NCBI GenBank assembly: GCA_036558645.1
Contig: DATBFG010000086.1
Location: forward strand, 1 to 64,000
DNA: 64,000 nucleotides
DNA from: DATBFG01 sp036558645
GTDB lineage: Bacteria; Acidobacteriota; Terriglobia; Terriglobales; Acidobacteriaceae
Direction: 5' to 3'
Shown here piece by piece: positions 34,388-43,791 of the stretch. Under the pieces are notes generated by a model that was given only the letters and a program-made list of their open reading frames with translations, was not told where the DNA came from and did not search any database. Numbering within the stretch: the stretch's first letter is position 1; each line of letters starts with the position of its first letter. The position numbers and the translations under genes are program-made.

Positions 34388-36325
34388 CTACCTTGTGTCG
34401 ATATTGAACCCCAAGATTGCATTCACTTCCACGGGATCATCGCCTCGCAAGGCAGGACGGAATTTCCAGTTAGGCAACGCGGCTAAAACCTCGGTCGTCG
34501 ATGCCGCTGATCCGCCTTCTAAGACCTTTGCGTTGCGTAGTGCTCCGGAACGATCCAGTGTGCAGGCAATCACCAACCGCGACGGGTGCAAGTTCGCCGG
34601 CAAGTCAGAGCGGATCGGTTCTGGAGCGGTCAGGTCACCGGTGTACTTGTGCGTTGCAGTCGTTGGATCGGCATATTGCATCACCGCTGTGCCCAAAGTG
34701 GTTTCAATGTAGATCGTGTAGTTATCTCCCTTGAGCGCACCGTAATAGTTGAACGCACCTCCCGAACGGGAGGTCGCCACGATTGTGATTCCCGGGCCCT
34801 TGCGATCCTTGGTCGCGGACGAGCGGGTCGGATCTCCGGGCTGGCTCCCGCCGGCCGCAAAACTTGGCAGCGAGATGATGTTACTGTTGCCGCCCTTTAC
34901 CGACACGCCAGGCAAAGGCGGGTTACCGCTGGTTCCGCTTCCTGCGCCTCCCGGTCCGGGATATGGGGAAATGCCGTTGCGCGCGCTCAGGTCTGATCCC
35001 CGACCTGTGCCATCTTTGCCTGCACCGGACCCTTCACCTGAAAAACCGCTTCCCGGACCCGTTCCACGACCGATTCCTGTGCCTCCACCTGATCCGCCGA
35101 GCCCCGGCGTCGCGCCACCTGCCGGAGACATGGCAAGAGAACCCGCCCCTCCATTTCCTGGCACACCGATCGTTGATCCAGGTTGGGTTGAAACGACAAC
35201 GCCCGTTCCATTGGGATTGCCCCCACTCTTTGCCGGAGCCGTAACGAGACCCGCATCAAAGGCGCCACCAAACCCTGCGCCGCGATTTCCAGTACCGCGC
35301 CCGCCGCTTGCTCCAGTTCCTTCAAGACCCGGTGGTGGGGGAACTACGGCAGGGCTGTCACTCAATCCGTTGGCACCCTGGCGCGACATCGATCCGCCCC
35401 CGACTTGTACGGGAGGAGGAACGACGGACGGCGCGCCAAGACCACCCGCTCCACGACGGTCACCTGTGCCTGCATTCATCTGAACCGGCGGAGGAATCAC
35501 CTGCTTGCGCATATCTCCGCTGCCATAGCCCGGACCGAGCGCCGATACATCTCGAGCGATCTGCGGGGGTGGCGCGACCACCTGTGGAGGCGGCAGAGTC
35601 AATTTCGGATTAAGGCTGCTGAGCTGTTCTGGAGCTGACACCGGAGGCGGAACTACCTCTACGGGATGCGAACCCGGCAATCGCATCGAAGGCATATCTT
35701 GCGCCGTGGCCGCGGGCGGTACGACCTGCGTTGCCAGGCCGGGCATGGTTCGCATCTTGTCGCGTTCAACCTGCGGTGCTGGAGCAACAGCCGCAGCCTG
35801 CATTTGTGGCAATCGCGACGCGGAGCGCAATCCTTCTGCTGGAGGCGGGCCGGGAACTCCCTTGTAGGCGAGCAGATTCGCGACTGCAGAATCTGAGCGC
35901 GGCAAGTTCAGTTTGGGTGCATCTACTACGCGCTCGCGCAACGTTTCGCCGCGCGCCACGCGGATGGTTTGGGTACGGTGGTGAGCTTCGCGTCCTCCGC
36001 CGCGTCCAGTGTGCCCGGCGCGCGCTCCTCCAAGATCTTCCGTCCGAGGAAGTTCGTCAGCGGAGTAATAGATAACGTCATATTTTGGAAGGGAAGGGGC
36101 AGCATAGGGATGCATGCTGGCCAACTTCGACGGAATCACGATCACCGCCACCAGCAGGAGAGCCTCAAATACCCAAGAGGCAAGCATCCCGCGGTAGGGG
36201 AACAACCCCGTCTCTGCCTCTCCCGCCAGTTTGTCCGGAGAGTGTTTAAGAGCGGGGATAATGGCAGTCTTGAACTCTTCCCAAGGCGACGACCACTCGA
36301 CCAATAATTTTGGTTCGTAATTCAC
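34388..36325 (-). CDS. Large TonB-family protein with Pro/Gly-rich repeats, end of Tad operon
   Basis: A 645-residue protein with one membrane helix at about 50-67 (VFEALLLVAVIVIPS), a roughly 450-residue low-complexity region with recurring VVPPPV/VIPPPVQ and GxG blocks, and a C-terminal TonB-C-like domain (HPSRLVIACTLDRSGALRNAKVLEGG, ending NAILGFNID). The long spacer could cross the periplasm. It starts with GTG overlapping the DUF192 stop (GTGA), so it is coupled to that gene and likely to the Tad operon. No ExbB/ExbD genes are near. Possible roles are energy transduction or envelope anchoring for the pilus; both are inference. The antisense strand shows a long Pro-rich frame that is only an artefact of the repeats. 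Confidence 0.85.
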   Translation of the reverse strand: MNYEPKLLVEWSSPWEEFKTAIIPALKHSPDKLAGEAETGLFPYRGMLASWVFEALLLVAVIVIPSKLASMHPYAAPSLPKYDVIYYSADELPRTEDLGGARAGHTGRGGGREAHHRTQTIRVARGETLRERVVDAPKLNLPRSDSAVANLLAYKGVPGPPPAEGLRSASRLPQMQAAAVAPAPQVERDKMRTMPGLATQVVPPAATAQDMPSMRLPGSHPVEVVPPPVSAPEQLSSLNPKLTLPPPQVVAPPPQIARDVSALGPGYGSGDMRKQVIPPPVQMNAGTGDRRGAGGLGAPSVVPPPVQVGGGSMSRQGANGLSDSPAVVPPPPGLEGTGASGGRGTGNRGAGFGGAFDAGLVTAPAKSGGNPNGTGVVVSTQPGSTIGVPGNGGAGSLAMSPAGGATPGLGGSGGGTGIGRGTGPGSGFSGEGSGAGKDGTGRGSDLSARNGISPYPGPGGAGSGTSGNPPLPGVSVKGGNSNIISLPSFAAGGSQPGDPTRSSATKDRKGPGITIVATSRSGGAFNYYGALKGDNYTIYIETTLGTAVMQYADPTTATHKYTGDLTAPEPIRSDLPANLHPSRLVIACTLDRSGALRNAKVLEGGSAASTTEVLAALPNWKFRPALRGDDPVEVNAILGFNIDTR

Positions 36326-36720
36326 GAAGCGTTCGTCTCCCGCGGTTGGCCCATCGCGATTTCAATTTCATCGCCGACGGCTGTGCCGGTCTGGTCCAAA
36401 GTATGTTCTGGCAATTCAATTACGGAGGCCGCGCCCATGCGGACCGGGGCCATGCGCCATGGCTTCAATCTTTTTTCCAGATGCACAATAATCTTGCGTC
36501 CGTCGAGATAGATTACGTCGATGGGAAAGCGCATGGCGAAGGTGTGTACCCCATGCGAAGGAGTGATCCATAATCCCTGTCCTCCGCTAAAATCCGCAGA
36601 ATCTTTCCCCATGAGTCCCATGAAGCGTGACCAGTGCGTGTCCGCAACAGACAATTGGGTGGCGAGATAAGATTGGCGCGTCCGATTGAACGCGTATCCT
36701 GCGGGTCCCGATAACGGCAT
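36322..36720 (-). CDS. DUF192 family protein
   Basis: A 132-residue DUF192 protein: THWSRFMGLMGK, GLWITPSHGVHTFAMRFPIDVIYLDG and the final VIELPEHTLDQTGTAVGDEIEI. The family is small, beta-rich and of unknown biochemical role; members are often exported, though no signal peptide is clear here. ATG 36720 has AGGAG 5 nt upstream, so the preceding GTG is rejected. It lies 32 bp after tadC and overlaps the TonB-like gene, placing it inside the pilus operon. Its conserved association with such loci is something I would expect but have not verified. Confidence 0.9.
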   Translation of the reverse strand: MPLSGPAGYAFNRTRQSYLATQLSVADTHWSRFMGLMGKDSADFSGGQGLWITPSHGVHTFAMRFPIDVIYLDGRKIIVHLEKRLKPWRMAPVRMGAASVIELPEHTLDQTGTAVGDEIEIAMGQPRETNAS

Positions 36721-36752
36721 CACAACTCCTGGCTCGAATCCTCTCTCGGCCT

Positions 36753-37643
36753 CTATCGAGCAGACACCAATGTACGGTACAACTGGATCATAGCGGGACC
36801 CAGTGTCACGATGATGATTGAGGGGAGGATGAACAGAACCAGGGGAATGACCATCTTGATAGTTGTCTTGGCAGCCTGTTCTTCAGCCCGTTGACGGCGC
36901 TCGGTGCGCAACGAATCGGAGTGGACGCGTAACGCCTGGGCAACACTGGTTCCGAAGCGATCGGTCTGTACGAGCGTGGCCACCAGGGCGCGGATATCGT
37001 CAACGCCGGTTCGCGCTGCCAGATTACGCAGAGCCTCGGCCCTCGGCTTACCGGCGCGCATTTCCAGCGTTACCATGTGGAACTCATCACTGAGGTCCGG
37101 ATGCGCGTGATGCAGGTCCTGGCCAACGCGCGTAAGAGCCAGGTCGAGAGCGAGCCCTACTTCCACGCAGATGACCGTGAGGTCAAGAGCATCTGGCAAG
37201 CCAACCCGAATGCGTTGTTGGCGGTCTCGTATCATCCGCTTCAAGAGAAAGCGCGGCAGGAAGAAACCCAGAGCGGGCACTGTCACCAGTAGATAGAAAT
37301 CCGGTTTCACCGTGATGACGAGTGCAAGGCCAAGCAGGGCAAGCAGCACGCGGCTCCCGACGTAAAGTGTAAGATGCCGCTCCTCGCGGTAGCCAGCCTG
37401 GATGAGCCAAGCTCGCGTGCGGGAGACCTCCGTTGGAGACAACGGAAGTGCCTTGCTGAGAGGATCAAGAGCCTGCTCGATTCGCTCCTTCAACGGTGCT
37501 TTCTGCTGTGTCTGCGTGCGCTGCCAACCCAGAGCGCGCAAACGTGATCCCAAAATCGACGAGGGTGCATATGCCGCCGCGCCAAACGAGAAGGTGGCGA
37601 GGACCACAGTCAGAAACACGATAATGACAAGCGCCGTCAGCAT
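36753..37643 (-). CDS. tadC: Tad pilus inner-membrane platform protein TadC
   Basis: A 296-residue type II secretion F-domain protein: helices at about 5-25, 105-135 and 265-290, with the cytoplasmic core LPDALDLTVICVEVGLALDLAL, LRNLAARTGVDDIRALVATLVQTDRFG and VAQALRVHSDSLRTERRQRAEE. TadC pairs with TadB to form the inner-membrane base that the CpaF ATPase drives. It follows tadB after 3 bp, so the two are translationally linked. Confidence 0.95.
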   Translation of the reverse strand: MLTALVIIVFLTVVLATFSFGAAAYAPSSILGSRLRALGWQRTQTQQKAPLKERIEQALDPLSKALPLSPTEVSRTRAWLIQAGYREERHLTLYVGSRVLLALLGLALVITVKPDFYLLVTVPALGFFLPRFLLKRMIRDRQQRIRVGLPDALDLTVICVEVGLALDLALTRVGQDLHHAHPDLSDEFHMVTLEMRAGKPRAEALRNLAARTGVDDIRALVATLVQTDRFGTSVAQALRVHSDSLRTERRQRAEEQAAKTTIKMVIPLVLFILPSIIIVTLGPAMIQLYRTLVSAR

Positions 37644-37646
37644 GGC

Positions 37647-38615
37647 TTAGACCTGAATCTGGATGATCCTCCGAATGACGAAGTAACCGACCGTTTGCAG
37701 AGTGATCCCAACGACGAGGAGTGCATGGCCAATCGGATCGGAGAATAGCGGATGAATGAAACTAGGACTCAGGAACAGCATGCCAATGATGATGATGGGT
37801 GGCATGCCCATCAGCAGCATCATGGTCAGTCGGCCCTGTGCCGTATAGACGCGAACTTGCCGCATGATCTTAAAACGCTCGCGAATTACGTAGGAGAGGT
37901 TGTCGAGGATCTCCGCGAGGTTACCGCCGGTTTCTCTCTGCAGCATGACCGCCGTGACAAAAAACTTCACGTCCACCAACGGAACGCGCTCGGTGAGATT
38001 CATGAGGGCATCGCGCACCGGCAGGCCAAACTTTTGTTCTTCGTAAAGCTTGCGAAACTCTCCGGCGATCGGTTCGGACACTTCGTTGGAGATTAGTTCG
38101 AGAGCGGTGGTAAAAGCATGTCCAGCACGAACTGCTCGGGCCAGGGTATCGATCGCCTCGGGGAAAAGTTCCTCAAACTTCTGAAAACGCCGGGCGCGCC
38201 GCCATGACGCGTAGGAATAAGGCAGAAACGCTCCAAGGATCACGCCTGCCCACCCGAAGATGGCGGTTCCGCTGGCCGCAGCTACTAAAAATCCCATGAT
38301 CACAGCGCAGACGGCGCACAGGATGAGCACATTGCCGGCGCGGATATCGAGATCTGCCTGCGCCAGCATGGTCTGCAGGTTGGAAATCCTGGAAGACCTG
38401 CGTAACAGGCTGTCGAAGGCCGGGATTTCGCTCAGCATCTGATCGCGCAGCAGTGCGAGATCTTCGCCAGGCTGACGCTCCGCCGGCTTCTGAACTGAGG
38501 CGAGCCGGTCGCGCAACAGGCGTGCCCGCGCCCGCCGCTGGTCAAGCAAGGAGCCAACGACAAATACTCCTGTCGCTACGGCCACGAAGATCAGAATGGC
38601 AGCGAGTGCCGTCAT
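37647..38615 (-). CDS. tadB: Tad pilus inner-membrane platform protein TadB
   Basis: A 322-residue F-domain protein with an N-terminal helix (2-23), paired helices near 95-140, and a C-terminal helix pair. The core reads LFPEAIDTLARAVRAGHAFTTALELI and LMNLTERVPLVDVKFFVTAVMLQRETGGNLAEIL (given in part; about 180-255). It is the usual partner of TadC and is encoded between cpaF (10 bp upstream) and tadC (3 bp downstream). Confidence 0.95.
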   Translation of the reverse strand: MTALAAILIFVAVATGVFVVGSLLDQRRARARLLRDRLASVQKPAERQPGEDLALLRDQMLSEIPAFDSLLRRSSRISNLQTMLAQADLDIRAGNVLILCAVCAVIMGFLVAAASGTAIFGWAGVILGAFLPYSYASWRRARRFQKFEELFPEAIDTLARAVRAGHAFTTALELISNEVSEPIAGEFRKLYEEQKFGLPVRDALMNLTERVPLVDVKFFVTAVMLQRETGGNLAEILDNLSYVIRERFKIMRQVRVYTAQGRLTMMLLMGMPPIIIIGMLFLSPSFIHPLFSDPIGHALLVVGITLQTVGYFVIRRIIQIQV

Positions 38616-38625
38616 ACAGCCTGGT

Positions 38626-39921
38626 TCAGACCTCCATCCTGGATTCGAAAAGTGCCGGACGCAAGCGGCATCCGATTACGGCGAGACGATCGGCAAACTT
38701 CGGACGTACCCCAGTTGCCTTGAATACGCCCTTCACTTTACCAGTCTCGTCGATCCCGGTTCGCTCGAAGACGAATATGTCGTGCATGCTGAACTGCTCG
38801 TCTTCCATTCCAATAATCTCAGAGACCGAAATGACTTTGCGGGTTCCGTCGGAGAGTCGCGCAATCTGAACCACGGCATGGATGGCTGCGGCGATCTGCG
38901 CGCGAACCGCGCGGTCCGGGATATTCAAGTTGGCCATCGAGAACATGTTCTCAATGCGGGCCAGCGCGTCGCGCTGCGAGTTTGCGTGAACCGTCGTCAG
39001 TGATCCTTCGTGGCCCGTATTCATGGCCTGCAACATGTCGAACGCTTCTTCTCCGCGGACCTCGCCCACGACTATGCGATCGGGACGCATACGCAGACTG
39101 TTGATCACCAGTTGTCGCTGGCGGACGGCGCCCTTTCCTTCGATGTTGGGCGGACGCGTTTCCAGGCGAACCACATGCTCCTGCTTTAGCTGCAACTCTG
39201 CGGCATCTTCAATCGTGACGATGCGCTCGGAATTCGGTATGTAGCCCGAGAGCACATTCAGAAGCGTGGTTTTTCCGGCGCCGGTTCCGCCGGAGATCAG
39301 CAAATTCAACCGCCCTTTCACCATCGACGAGAGCAGTTCGAGCATGGGTTCGGTCAGCGTCTTGTTCTCGATCATGTTGCGGGCGGTAATCGGATCATGG
39401 CCAAAGCGGCGGATCGAGAGGCAAGGTCCGTCGATAGCCAGCGGGGGAATGATGGCGTTTACGCGCGATCCGTCCAAGAGGCGGGCGTCGACCATCGGTG
39501 AAGACTCATCGACTCGTCGCCCGACACGTGACACGATGCGGTCGATGATCTGCATCAGGTGCTGGTCGTCTTTGAAGGACAGGCCCGTCGGTTCGATCTT
39601 GCCGGCGCGCTCGACGTAGACCCTGTCGTAGCGGTTTACCAGAATGTCCGAGACACTCGGGTCTTTTAGAAGTGGCTCGAGCGGTCCCAGTCCGAAGATC
39701 TCGTCCAGAATTTCGCGTGCCAGGCGCTCGCGTTCCGCAAAGCTCAGGGGCACAGCTTCGTTGTTGACGGTGTTACGAATGAGCGCGAGCACTTCTTCGC
39801 GAGCCGTCTCGCTGGGTGTCCGGCCAAGTTTTTCGAGGTCCAGCCGGTCGAGAATTTTCCGATGGAGATCGGCCTTTACCTGCTGGTACTCAGTTCTCTC
39901 GAATGTCTGTGTTCTTGCCAT
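38626..39921 (-). CDS. cpaF: Tad pilus assembly ATPase CpaF/TadA
   Basis: A 431-residue secretion ATPase of the TadA/VirB11 type. It powers both extension and, in some species, retraction of Flp pili. The N-terminal helical domain has LDRLDLEKLGRTPSETAREEV, followed by PLLKDPSVSDILVN and the Walker A ISGGTGAGKTTLLN, the Asp box VTIEDAAELQLKQEHVVRLETRP (in part), Walker B PDRIVVGEVRGEEAFDMLQAMNTGHEGS (in part) and the His box TVHANS. ATG 39921 is preferred to the preceding TTG. It lies 7 bp after cpaE. Confidence 0.97.
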   Translation of the reverse strand: MARTQTFERTEYQQVKADLHRKILDRLDLEKLGRTPSETAREEVLALIRNTVNNEAVPLSFAERERLAREILDEIFGLGPLEPLLKDPSVSDILVNRYDRVYVERAGKIEPTGLSFKDDQHLMQIIDRIVSRVGRRVDESSPMVDARLLDGSRVNAIIPPLAIDGPCLSIRRFGHDPITARNMIENKTLTEPMLELLSSMVKGRLNLLISGGTGAGKTTLLNVLSGYIPNSERIVTIEDAAELQLKQEHVVRLETRPPNIEGKGAVRQRQLVINSLRMRPDRIVVGEVRGEEAFDMLQAMNTGHEGSLTTVHANSQRDALARIENMFSMANLNIPDRAVRAQIAAAIHAVVQIARLSDGTRKVISVSEIIGMEDEQFSMHDIFVFERTGIDETGKVKGVFKATGVRPKFADRLAVIGCRLRPALFESRMEV

Positions 39922-39928
39922 CAATTAG

Positions 39929-41101
39929 TTATACCGTTTTAAACAAAGACCATGCCGTGCGCTTGACTTCGTCGTGCTCGGCGGTTAATTGAGTCGCGAG
40001 CCCGATGAAAGACTTTGCGATCTCCGTGTGATTTTGCTGCATGATCGGAATGCCCCGGTCTATAGCCGATGAGATCGCGAAATAGTGATTCGGAATTTTC
40101 CAGAGCAATTTTATTCCTGTCGCAGCTTCGGCATCGGTTTCGCTGAAACCAGCGATCTTGCGAAAGCGATTCAGCACGAGTTGAATCCGATCGCGGCCAC
40201 CGGCTTCGCTCAGGAATTGCTGAACCCGGGCCGCACTCCACAAAGAAGCTACGTCCGTCTGTGCCACCAGCAGAACCGTTTCAGACAGATTGCCGACGAG
40301 TCGTGCGGTGGCATCGTTACGCGTGGAGGCGTCCACCACCACGTAACGGAAATGGTTGACCAGCATGTCGAATAACCGCGCAAATTCTGCCGTGGAGGGC
40401 TCTACCGCCAGCGGGGCTGCGGTCCCCGCCAGCAACTGCAGGCCATTCTGATGCCGCGTCATGAAGCTTTCGAGAAGCGAGCTGTCCAGCCGGTGCAAAT
40501 TGCGAATCGCATCTCCAATGCTGAATAACGGTTTCAGATTCAAATGCAGTGCGTCATGACCAAGCGGGGCTACGTCGATGAGTGCCGTATTTCCGTGCGC
40601 CGATTGCAGCGCCAAGGCCAGGTTCACGGCGACGGTGGTCGCGCCACAGCCTCCCCTAGCATTCACAACCGTAAAAACACGGCCCCGCTGGGCTTCGTGC
40701 TGCACCTTGCGCTGGGCTGTGCTGAGGCGCACGAAGGCTTCCAGCAGATCGGTGGTAGTGGTAGGGCGCTCAATGAATTCGCGGGCGCCCGCGCGCATGG
40801 ACCCAACGATGACCTGGGGTTGGGCCATGCTGCCGACGGCGAACAAGGCAGCTTCCGGAAGTTCCTGGTGGAGCAGTTCAAGGCTCCGCAAGGCGGGCGT
40901 GGGATTATCCGTCGGGATATCCACCAGGATGACTCCGGGGTTGATCGTATGAATCCGGCGAATGACAGGATCGGTGCCAGTTACAGGGTAGCTAGTGGCC
41001 GCATGCGACGTGCGGGCAACACTGGTGCCGTCGACAAGCACTTGTAAAACAGCACGCTGCTCCCCGTCAGCGGCCACAATAACTACGGATAATTCCGGCA
41101 T
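39929..41101 (-). CDS. cpaE: Tad pilus localisation ATPase CpaE/TadZ
   Basis: A 390-residue protein with an N-terminal receiver-like domain (about 1-130, including PGVILVDIPTD and SMRAGAREFIERP) and a C-terminal ParA/MinD-like ATPase. The Walker A reads VVNARGGCGATTVAVNLA, lacking the signature lysine before GG, as is usual in the TadZ/CpaE branch. LIDVAPLGHDALHLNLKP and VVVDASTR follow. It probably positions the pilus at a cell pole or focus. It lies between cpaC and cpaF on the same strand. Confidence 0.94.
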   Translation of the reverse strand: MPELSVVIVAADGEQRAVLQVLVDGTSVARTSHAATSYPVTGTDPVIRRIHTINPGVILVDIPTDNPTPALRSLELLHQELPEAALFAVGSMAQPQVIVGSMRAGAREFIERPTTTTDLLEAFVRLSTAQRKVQHEAQRGRVFTVVNARGGCGATTVAVNLALALQSAHGNTALIDVAPLGHDALHLNLKPLFSIGDAIRNLHRLDSSLLESFMTRHQNGLQLLAGTAAPLAVEPSTAEFARLFDMLVNHFRYVVVDASTRNDATARLVGNLSETVLLVAQTDVASLWSAARVQQFLSEAGGRDRIQLVLNRFRKIAGFSETDAEAATGIKLLWKIPNHYFAISSAIDRGIPIMQQNHTEIAKSFIGLATQLTAEHDEVKRTAWSLFKTV

Positions 41102-41196
41102 GGTCCCGGCTGGCCCCCACTTGTTTCCTCAGAATAAACCAGGCCACCAGCCCGCTGACGGCCTTTACTCAGAAATTGCTCTCTACCCCAGACTGT

Positions 41197-42669
41197 CTAC
41201 TTGCTGCCCTCTGAAGGTTTATGTTCGTCCGGTTGATGTTCGGCGGGATGACCGTCGAACTTATCTTTTTCCAGAAATGGCTGCGGATACGTCGGCGTCG
41301 GCGGCGCCTGCGTGCTTGGGGAGACACGCCGTGCCGTGCAGAGCACCATCAGTTCCGTATTGCTTCGCTGTGTGTTTTTGCTTTTGAAAAAGTTTCCCAG
41401 GATCGGCAAGTCGCCCAGGCCGGGAATCTTGTTCCCCACATTCGTCATCCGGTTGTCCATCAGGCCGGCGATCACAAAGCTCTGGCCGTCTTGCAACTCA
41501 AACTCGGTGTCGGCCCGGCGAGTGCTCAAGGCCGGCACCGTGAATCCCGAAATCGTGAGCCCGTTGGTAAAGTCCAAGGTGCTGACTTCGGGCACAACTC
41601 TCAAATGAATATTTCCATTGGGCGTAATCAGCGGCGTAAATCGCAGCCGGACGCCGAATTCCTTGAAGGAGATCGTGACCGCCGTGAAGCCTTGTCCCGG
41701 CTGCACAATCGGGAAGGGGAATTCGCCGCCCGCCAAGAAGCTGGCTTCCTTGCCGTTGACAGCAATCAGGTTTGGCTCAGCGAGAATCTGCAGAATGTTC
41801 TTGGCTTGCAGTGCCTGGATCACCGCGCCGAGATTGATATCGGTGCGGAATAGGAACAGGTTTAGCGGATTTGTAATATTGATCGAAGGCGTTGTTGGCG
41901 AAGAGCTGGTAGTAGTCGACCCTCCGGCAGTCGTGGTGGTGGTTGAATTGGTTGAGACAGTAAAGCCGCCAAATTGTCCGGTCGTGGTGGTGGCGATCGT
42001 ATTGCCCTGGCCGAGGTTGAACAAGTTGAACCCGAGTTGTGTTACCGCTGCACGATCGACCTCAGCAAACTTAACCTCAAGGAGAACTTCCTGCGCGCCG
42101 ACAGGGCCGAAGGTGAGAACATTCACGACGTTTTTGCTGTAAGCCTCTGCGATCATGCCAGCCCGCTTGGCTACATCCTCGGTCGAGACATGGCCGGACA
42201 GAACAATGGCAGAGCGGGAGGGTGTCACGGCAATCTGCTCATCGGGGAAGACCCGGTGCTCTTCTTCCGCAGCAGCGCTCACGTCGACGTCGACCCGCAA
42301 ATCGAAACTGCGCGAGCGTTCCAGTTCATCCCAGATCAGCAGTGATACTTCGCCCGGTGCGCGTCCATGTACCAGAATCTGAGTAGGCGTTACAACCATG
42401 GCGTCAGCCACGTTGGGATCGGTGACGGAGATGCGCTTGAGACGTTCGGTCGTGTTGATGAGCAGCGACTTGTTCACCATGACCCGTAAGGGAGCCGCGC
42501 CTTGGGCTTCAGCCGTCTGTGCAGGGGAAACGGAGGCAGGCGACTGTCCTTCCGCTGAAGGGGTCTGCGCCGCAGGGGCGGTCGCACCAGGATCCTGCGC
42601 CGCCACAGCAACTGCTCCGAGCATGACGACGTGCGCCATTGTGCGCAGCAGAAGTCGGTCAAATTTCAT
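41197..42669 (-). CDS. cpaC: Tad pilus outer-membrane secretin CpaC/RcpA
   Basis: A 490-residue secretin with a signal peptide (about 8-26). The N-terminal pilus-assembly domain reads LRVMVNKSLLINTTERLKRISVTDPNVADAMVV (in part, about 60-90), then a BON-like segment ITPSRSAIVLSGHVSTEDVAKRAG. The secretin core has EVKFAEVDRAAVTQLGFN, AKNILQILAEPNLIAVNGKEASFLAGGEFPFPI (in part) and LRFTPLITPNGNIHLRVVPEVS, followed by DGQSFVIAGL and a polar tail. An unusual Thr/Ser-rich insert (TTTTTAGGSTTTSSSPTTPS) interrupts the domain at about 245-265. ATG 42669 has GGAG 6 nt upstream. It forms the pilus exit pore. Confidence 0.95.
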   Translation of the reverse strand: MKFDRLLLRTMAHVVMLGAVAVAAQDPGATAPAAQTPSAEGQSPASVSPAQTAEAQGAAPLRVMVNKSLLINTTERLKRISVTDPNVADAMVVTPTQILVHGRAPGEVSLLIWDELERSRSFDLRVDVDVSAAAEEEHRVFPDEQIAVTPSRSAIVLSGHVSTEDVAKRAGMIAEAYSKNVVNVLTFGPVGAQEVLLEVKFAEVDRAAVTQLGFNLFNLGQGNTIATTTTGQFGGFTVSTNSTTTTTAGGSTTTSSSPTTPSINITNPLNLFLFRTDINLGAVIQALQAKNILQILAEPNLIAVNGKEASFLAGGEFPFPIVQPGQGFTAVTISFKEFGVRLRFTPLITPNGNIHLRVVPEVSTLDFTNGLTISGFTVPALSTRRADTEFELQDGQSFVIAGLMDNRMTNVGNKIPGLGDLPILGNFFKSKNTQRSNTELMVLCTARRVSPSTQAPPTPTYPQPFLEKDKFDGHPAEHQPDEHKPSEGSK

Positions 42670-42715
42670 TTGCATCTCCAACCGCAGAGTGGGTCAACAT
42701 GCATGGAATCTCTGG

Positions 42716-43549
42716 CTAGAACTTCGTCTCCTCTTTCTTATCTCCACGAATCACTTCTACGGTGTAGATGGTGGGAGGCGGGGGAGCAGTAACCGCCTTC
42801 TTCGGAGTCACCCGAGCGACCACAGGAGTGGGTGCGGGTTGAGCGGAACCCTTGTAAAGCGAGCTGGAATGAACGGCCGCCACGTCGGTCTGCTTGGTGT
42901 CGAGTGGATTGCGCAGCGCGAGTTGAATGTGTCCTTGGGTGCTGGCAAGAGTCAGCTTTTGTGCGTCATCAGGTGAAACCAGCAAGGTGATCACCGGCGC
43001 CGTCTGTGGGTCTCCTGTAGAGTTGCGCTCCAAACGTTGGCCAGTGGCAATGACCGCCACATTTTCCAAGACAGTGGTTGTTTGTGCCTCACTAGCTCCG
43101 GACGGATTGCCTGTCAGCAGGACGTCGACCCGCGTGCCCGGCAGGACGAAGCCGGCAACAGCGACAATTTCATTGACCCGTACCGAGACTGCCCGCATCC
43201 CTGGCGGAATCAGCGCTGGCAGTCCCGACCCGGCGTTCTCCGCCGCTACCTTCGTGGGGAGAATGAACTCGCCCTTCGTAATAGGGAGAATGACACCGCG
43301 TCCAATGGCAGATTTCGTTAAGCGGAAGACATTGGGAGGGATTTCGTCGGCAGGGAAGCGCACAAGCTTGACGTCGCTCTCCTGGACCTTGTCGCCGACC
43401 TGCAGGTCGTGAGTGGCTACCACCACCTCAGTCCCAGCGCGATTGTCCGGCACCGTGCGGGCCTGCAAACCGCGATAGACGGTGTAGCTGACGAAAGCGC
43501 CCAATAACAGTGCGAACACACCAATTAACAATAGGCGGTTACGGTTCAT
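42716..43549 (-). CDS. cpaB: Tad pilus assembly protein CpaB/RcpC
   Basis: A 277-residue periplasmic protein anchored by an N-terminal helix (LLLIGVFALLLGAFVSYTVY). It has the SAF domain VVVATHDLQVGDKVQESDVKLVRFPADEIPPNVF (in part, about 43-75) and RGVILPITKGEFILPTKVA, then RAVSVRVNEIVAVAGFVLPGTRVDVLLTG. The family may bind peptidoglycan and steadies the secretin. ATG 43549 has GAGGAG about 6 nt upstream. It follows the pilin genes and precedes cpaC by 46 bp. Confidence 0.94.
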   Translation of the reverse strand: MNRNRLLLIGVFALLLGAFVSYTVYRGLQARTVPDNRAGTEVVVATHDLQVGDKVQESDVKLVRFPADEIPPNVFRLTKSAIGRGVILPITKGEFILPTKVAAENAGSGLPALIPPGMRAVSVRVNEIVAVAGFVLPGTRVDVLLTGNPSGASEAQTTTVLENVAVIATGQRLERNSTGDPQTAPVITLLVSPDDAQKLTLASTQGHIQLALRNPLDTKQTDVAAVHSSSLYKGSAQPAPTPVVARVTPKKAVTAPPPPTIYTVEVIRGDKKEETKF

Positions 43550-43566
43550 TACTACTCCTCAGGAAA

Positions 43567-43580
43567 CGCGGACGTCCGCG
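43567..43580. repeat. Perfect 14-bp palindrome upstream of cpaB
   Basis: CGCGGACGTCCGCG lies just upstream of the cpaB ribosome binding site. It could be a regulator site or a hairpin in the pilin-cpaB intergenic RNA that separates pilin expression from the assembly genes. A single copy is visible. Confidence 0.4.
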
Positions 43581-43791
43581 GGCAGCGGCAAGTGAGCGGT
43601 CGCGTGGGGAATCGGGACCGCAGCGTACCAGCTTCAGGTGGGTACGCACGAAAAAGGGCAACGTGGCTTCCGATGGCAAGGCCCATCAGGAACCCCATTC
43701 CGCTACGAGTAGCGCCACTTTCGCGAACCGCAGTTCTCCCCGTTTTCCTTGCGCGTCCAGCGATTCAGCGTCTGCCTGGATCAGTCGCCGG

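Noticed and set aside
34749..35483. Long Pro-rich plus-strand frame of 244 codons
   Set aside because: It is exactly antisense to the Gly/Pro repeat region of the TonB-like gene; repetitive codons keep the frame open by chance.
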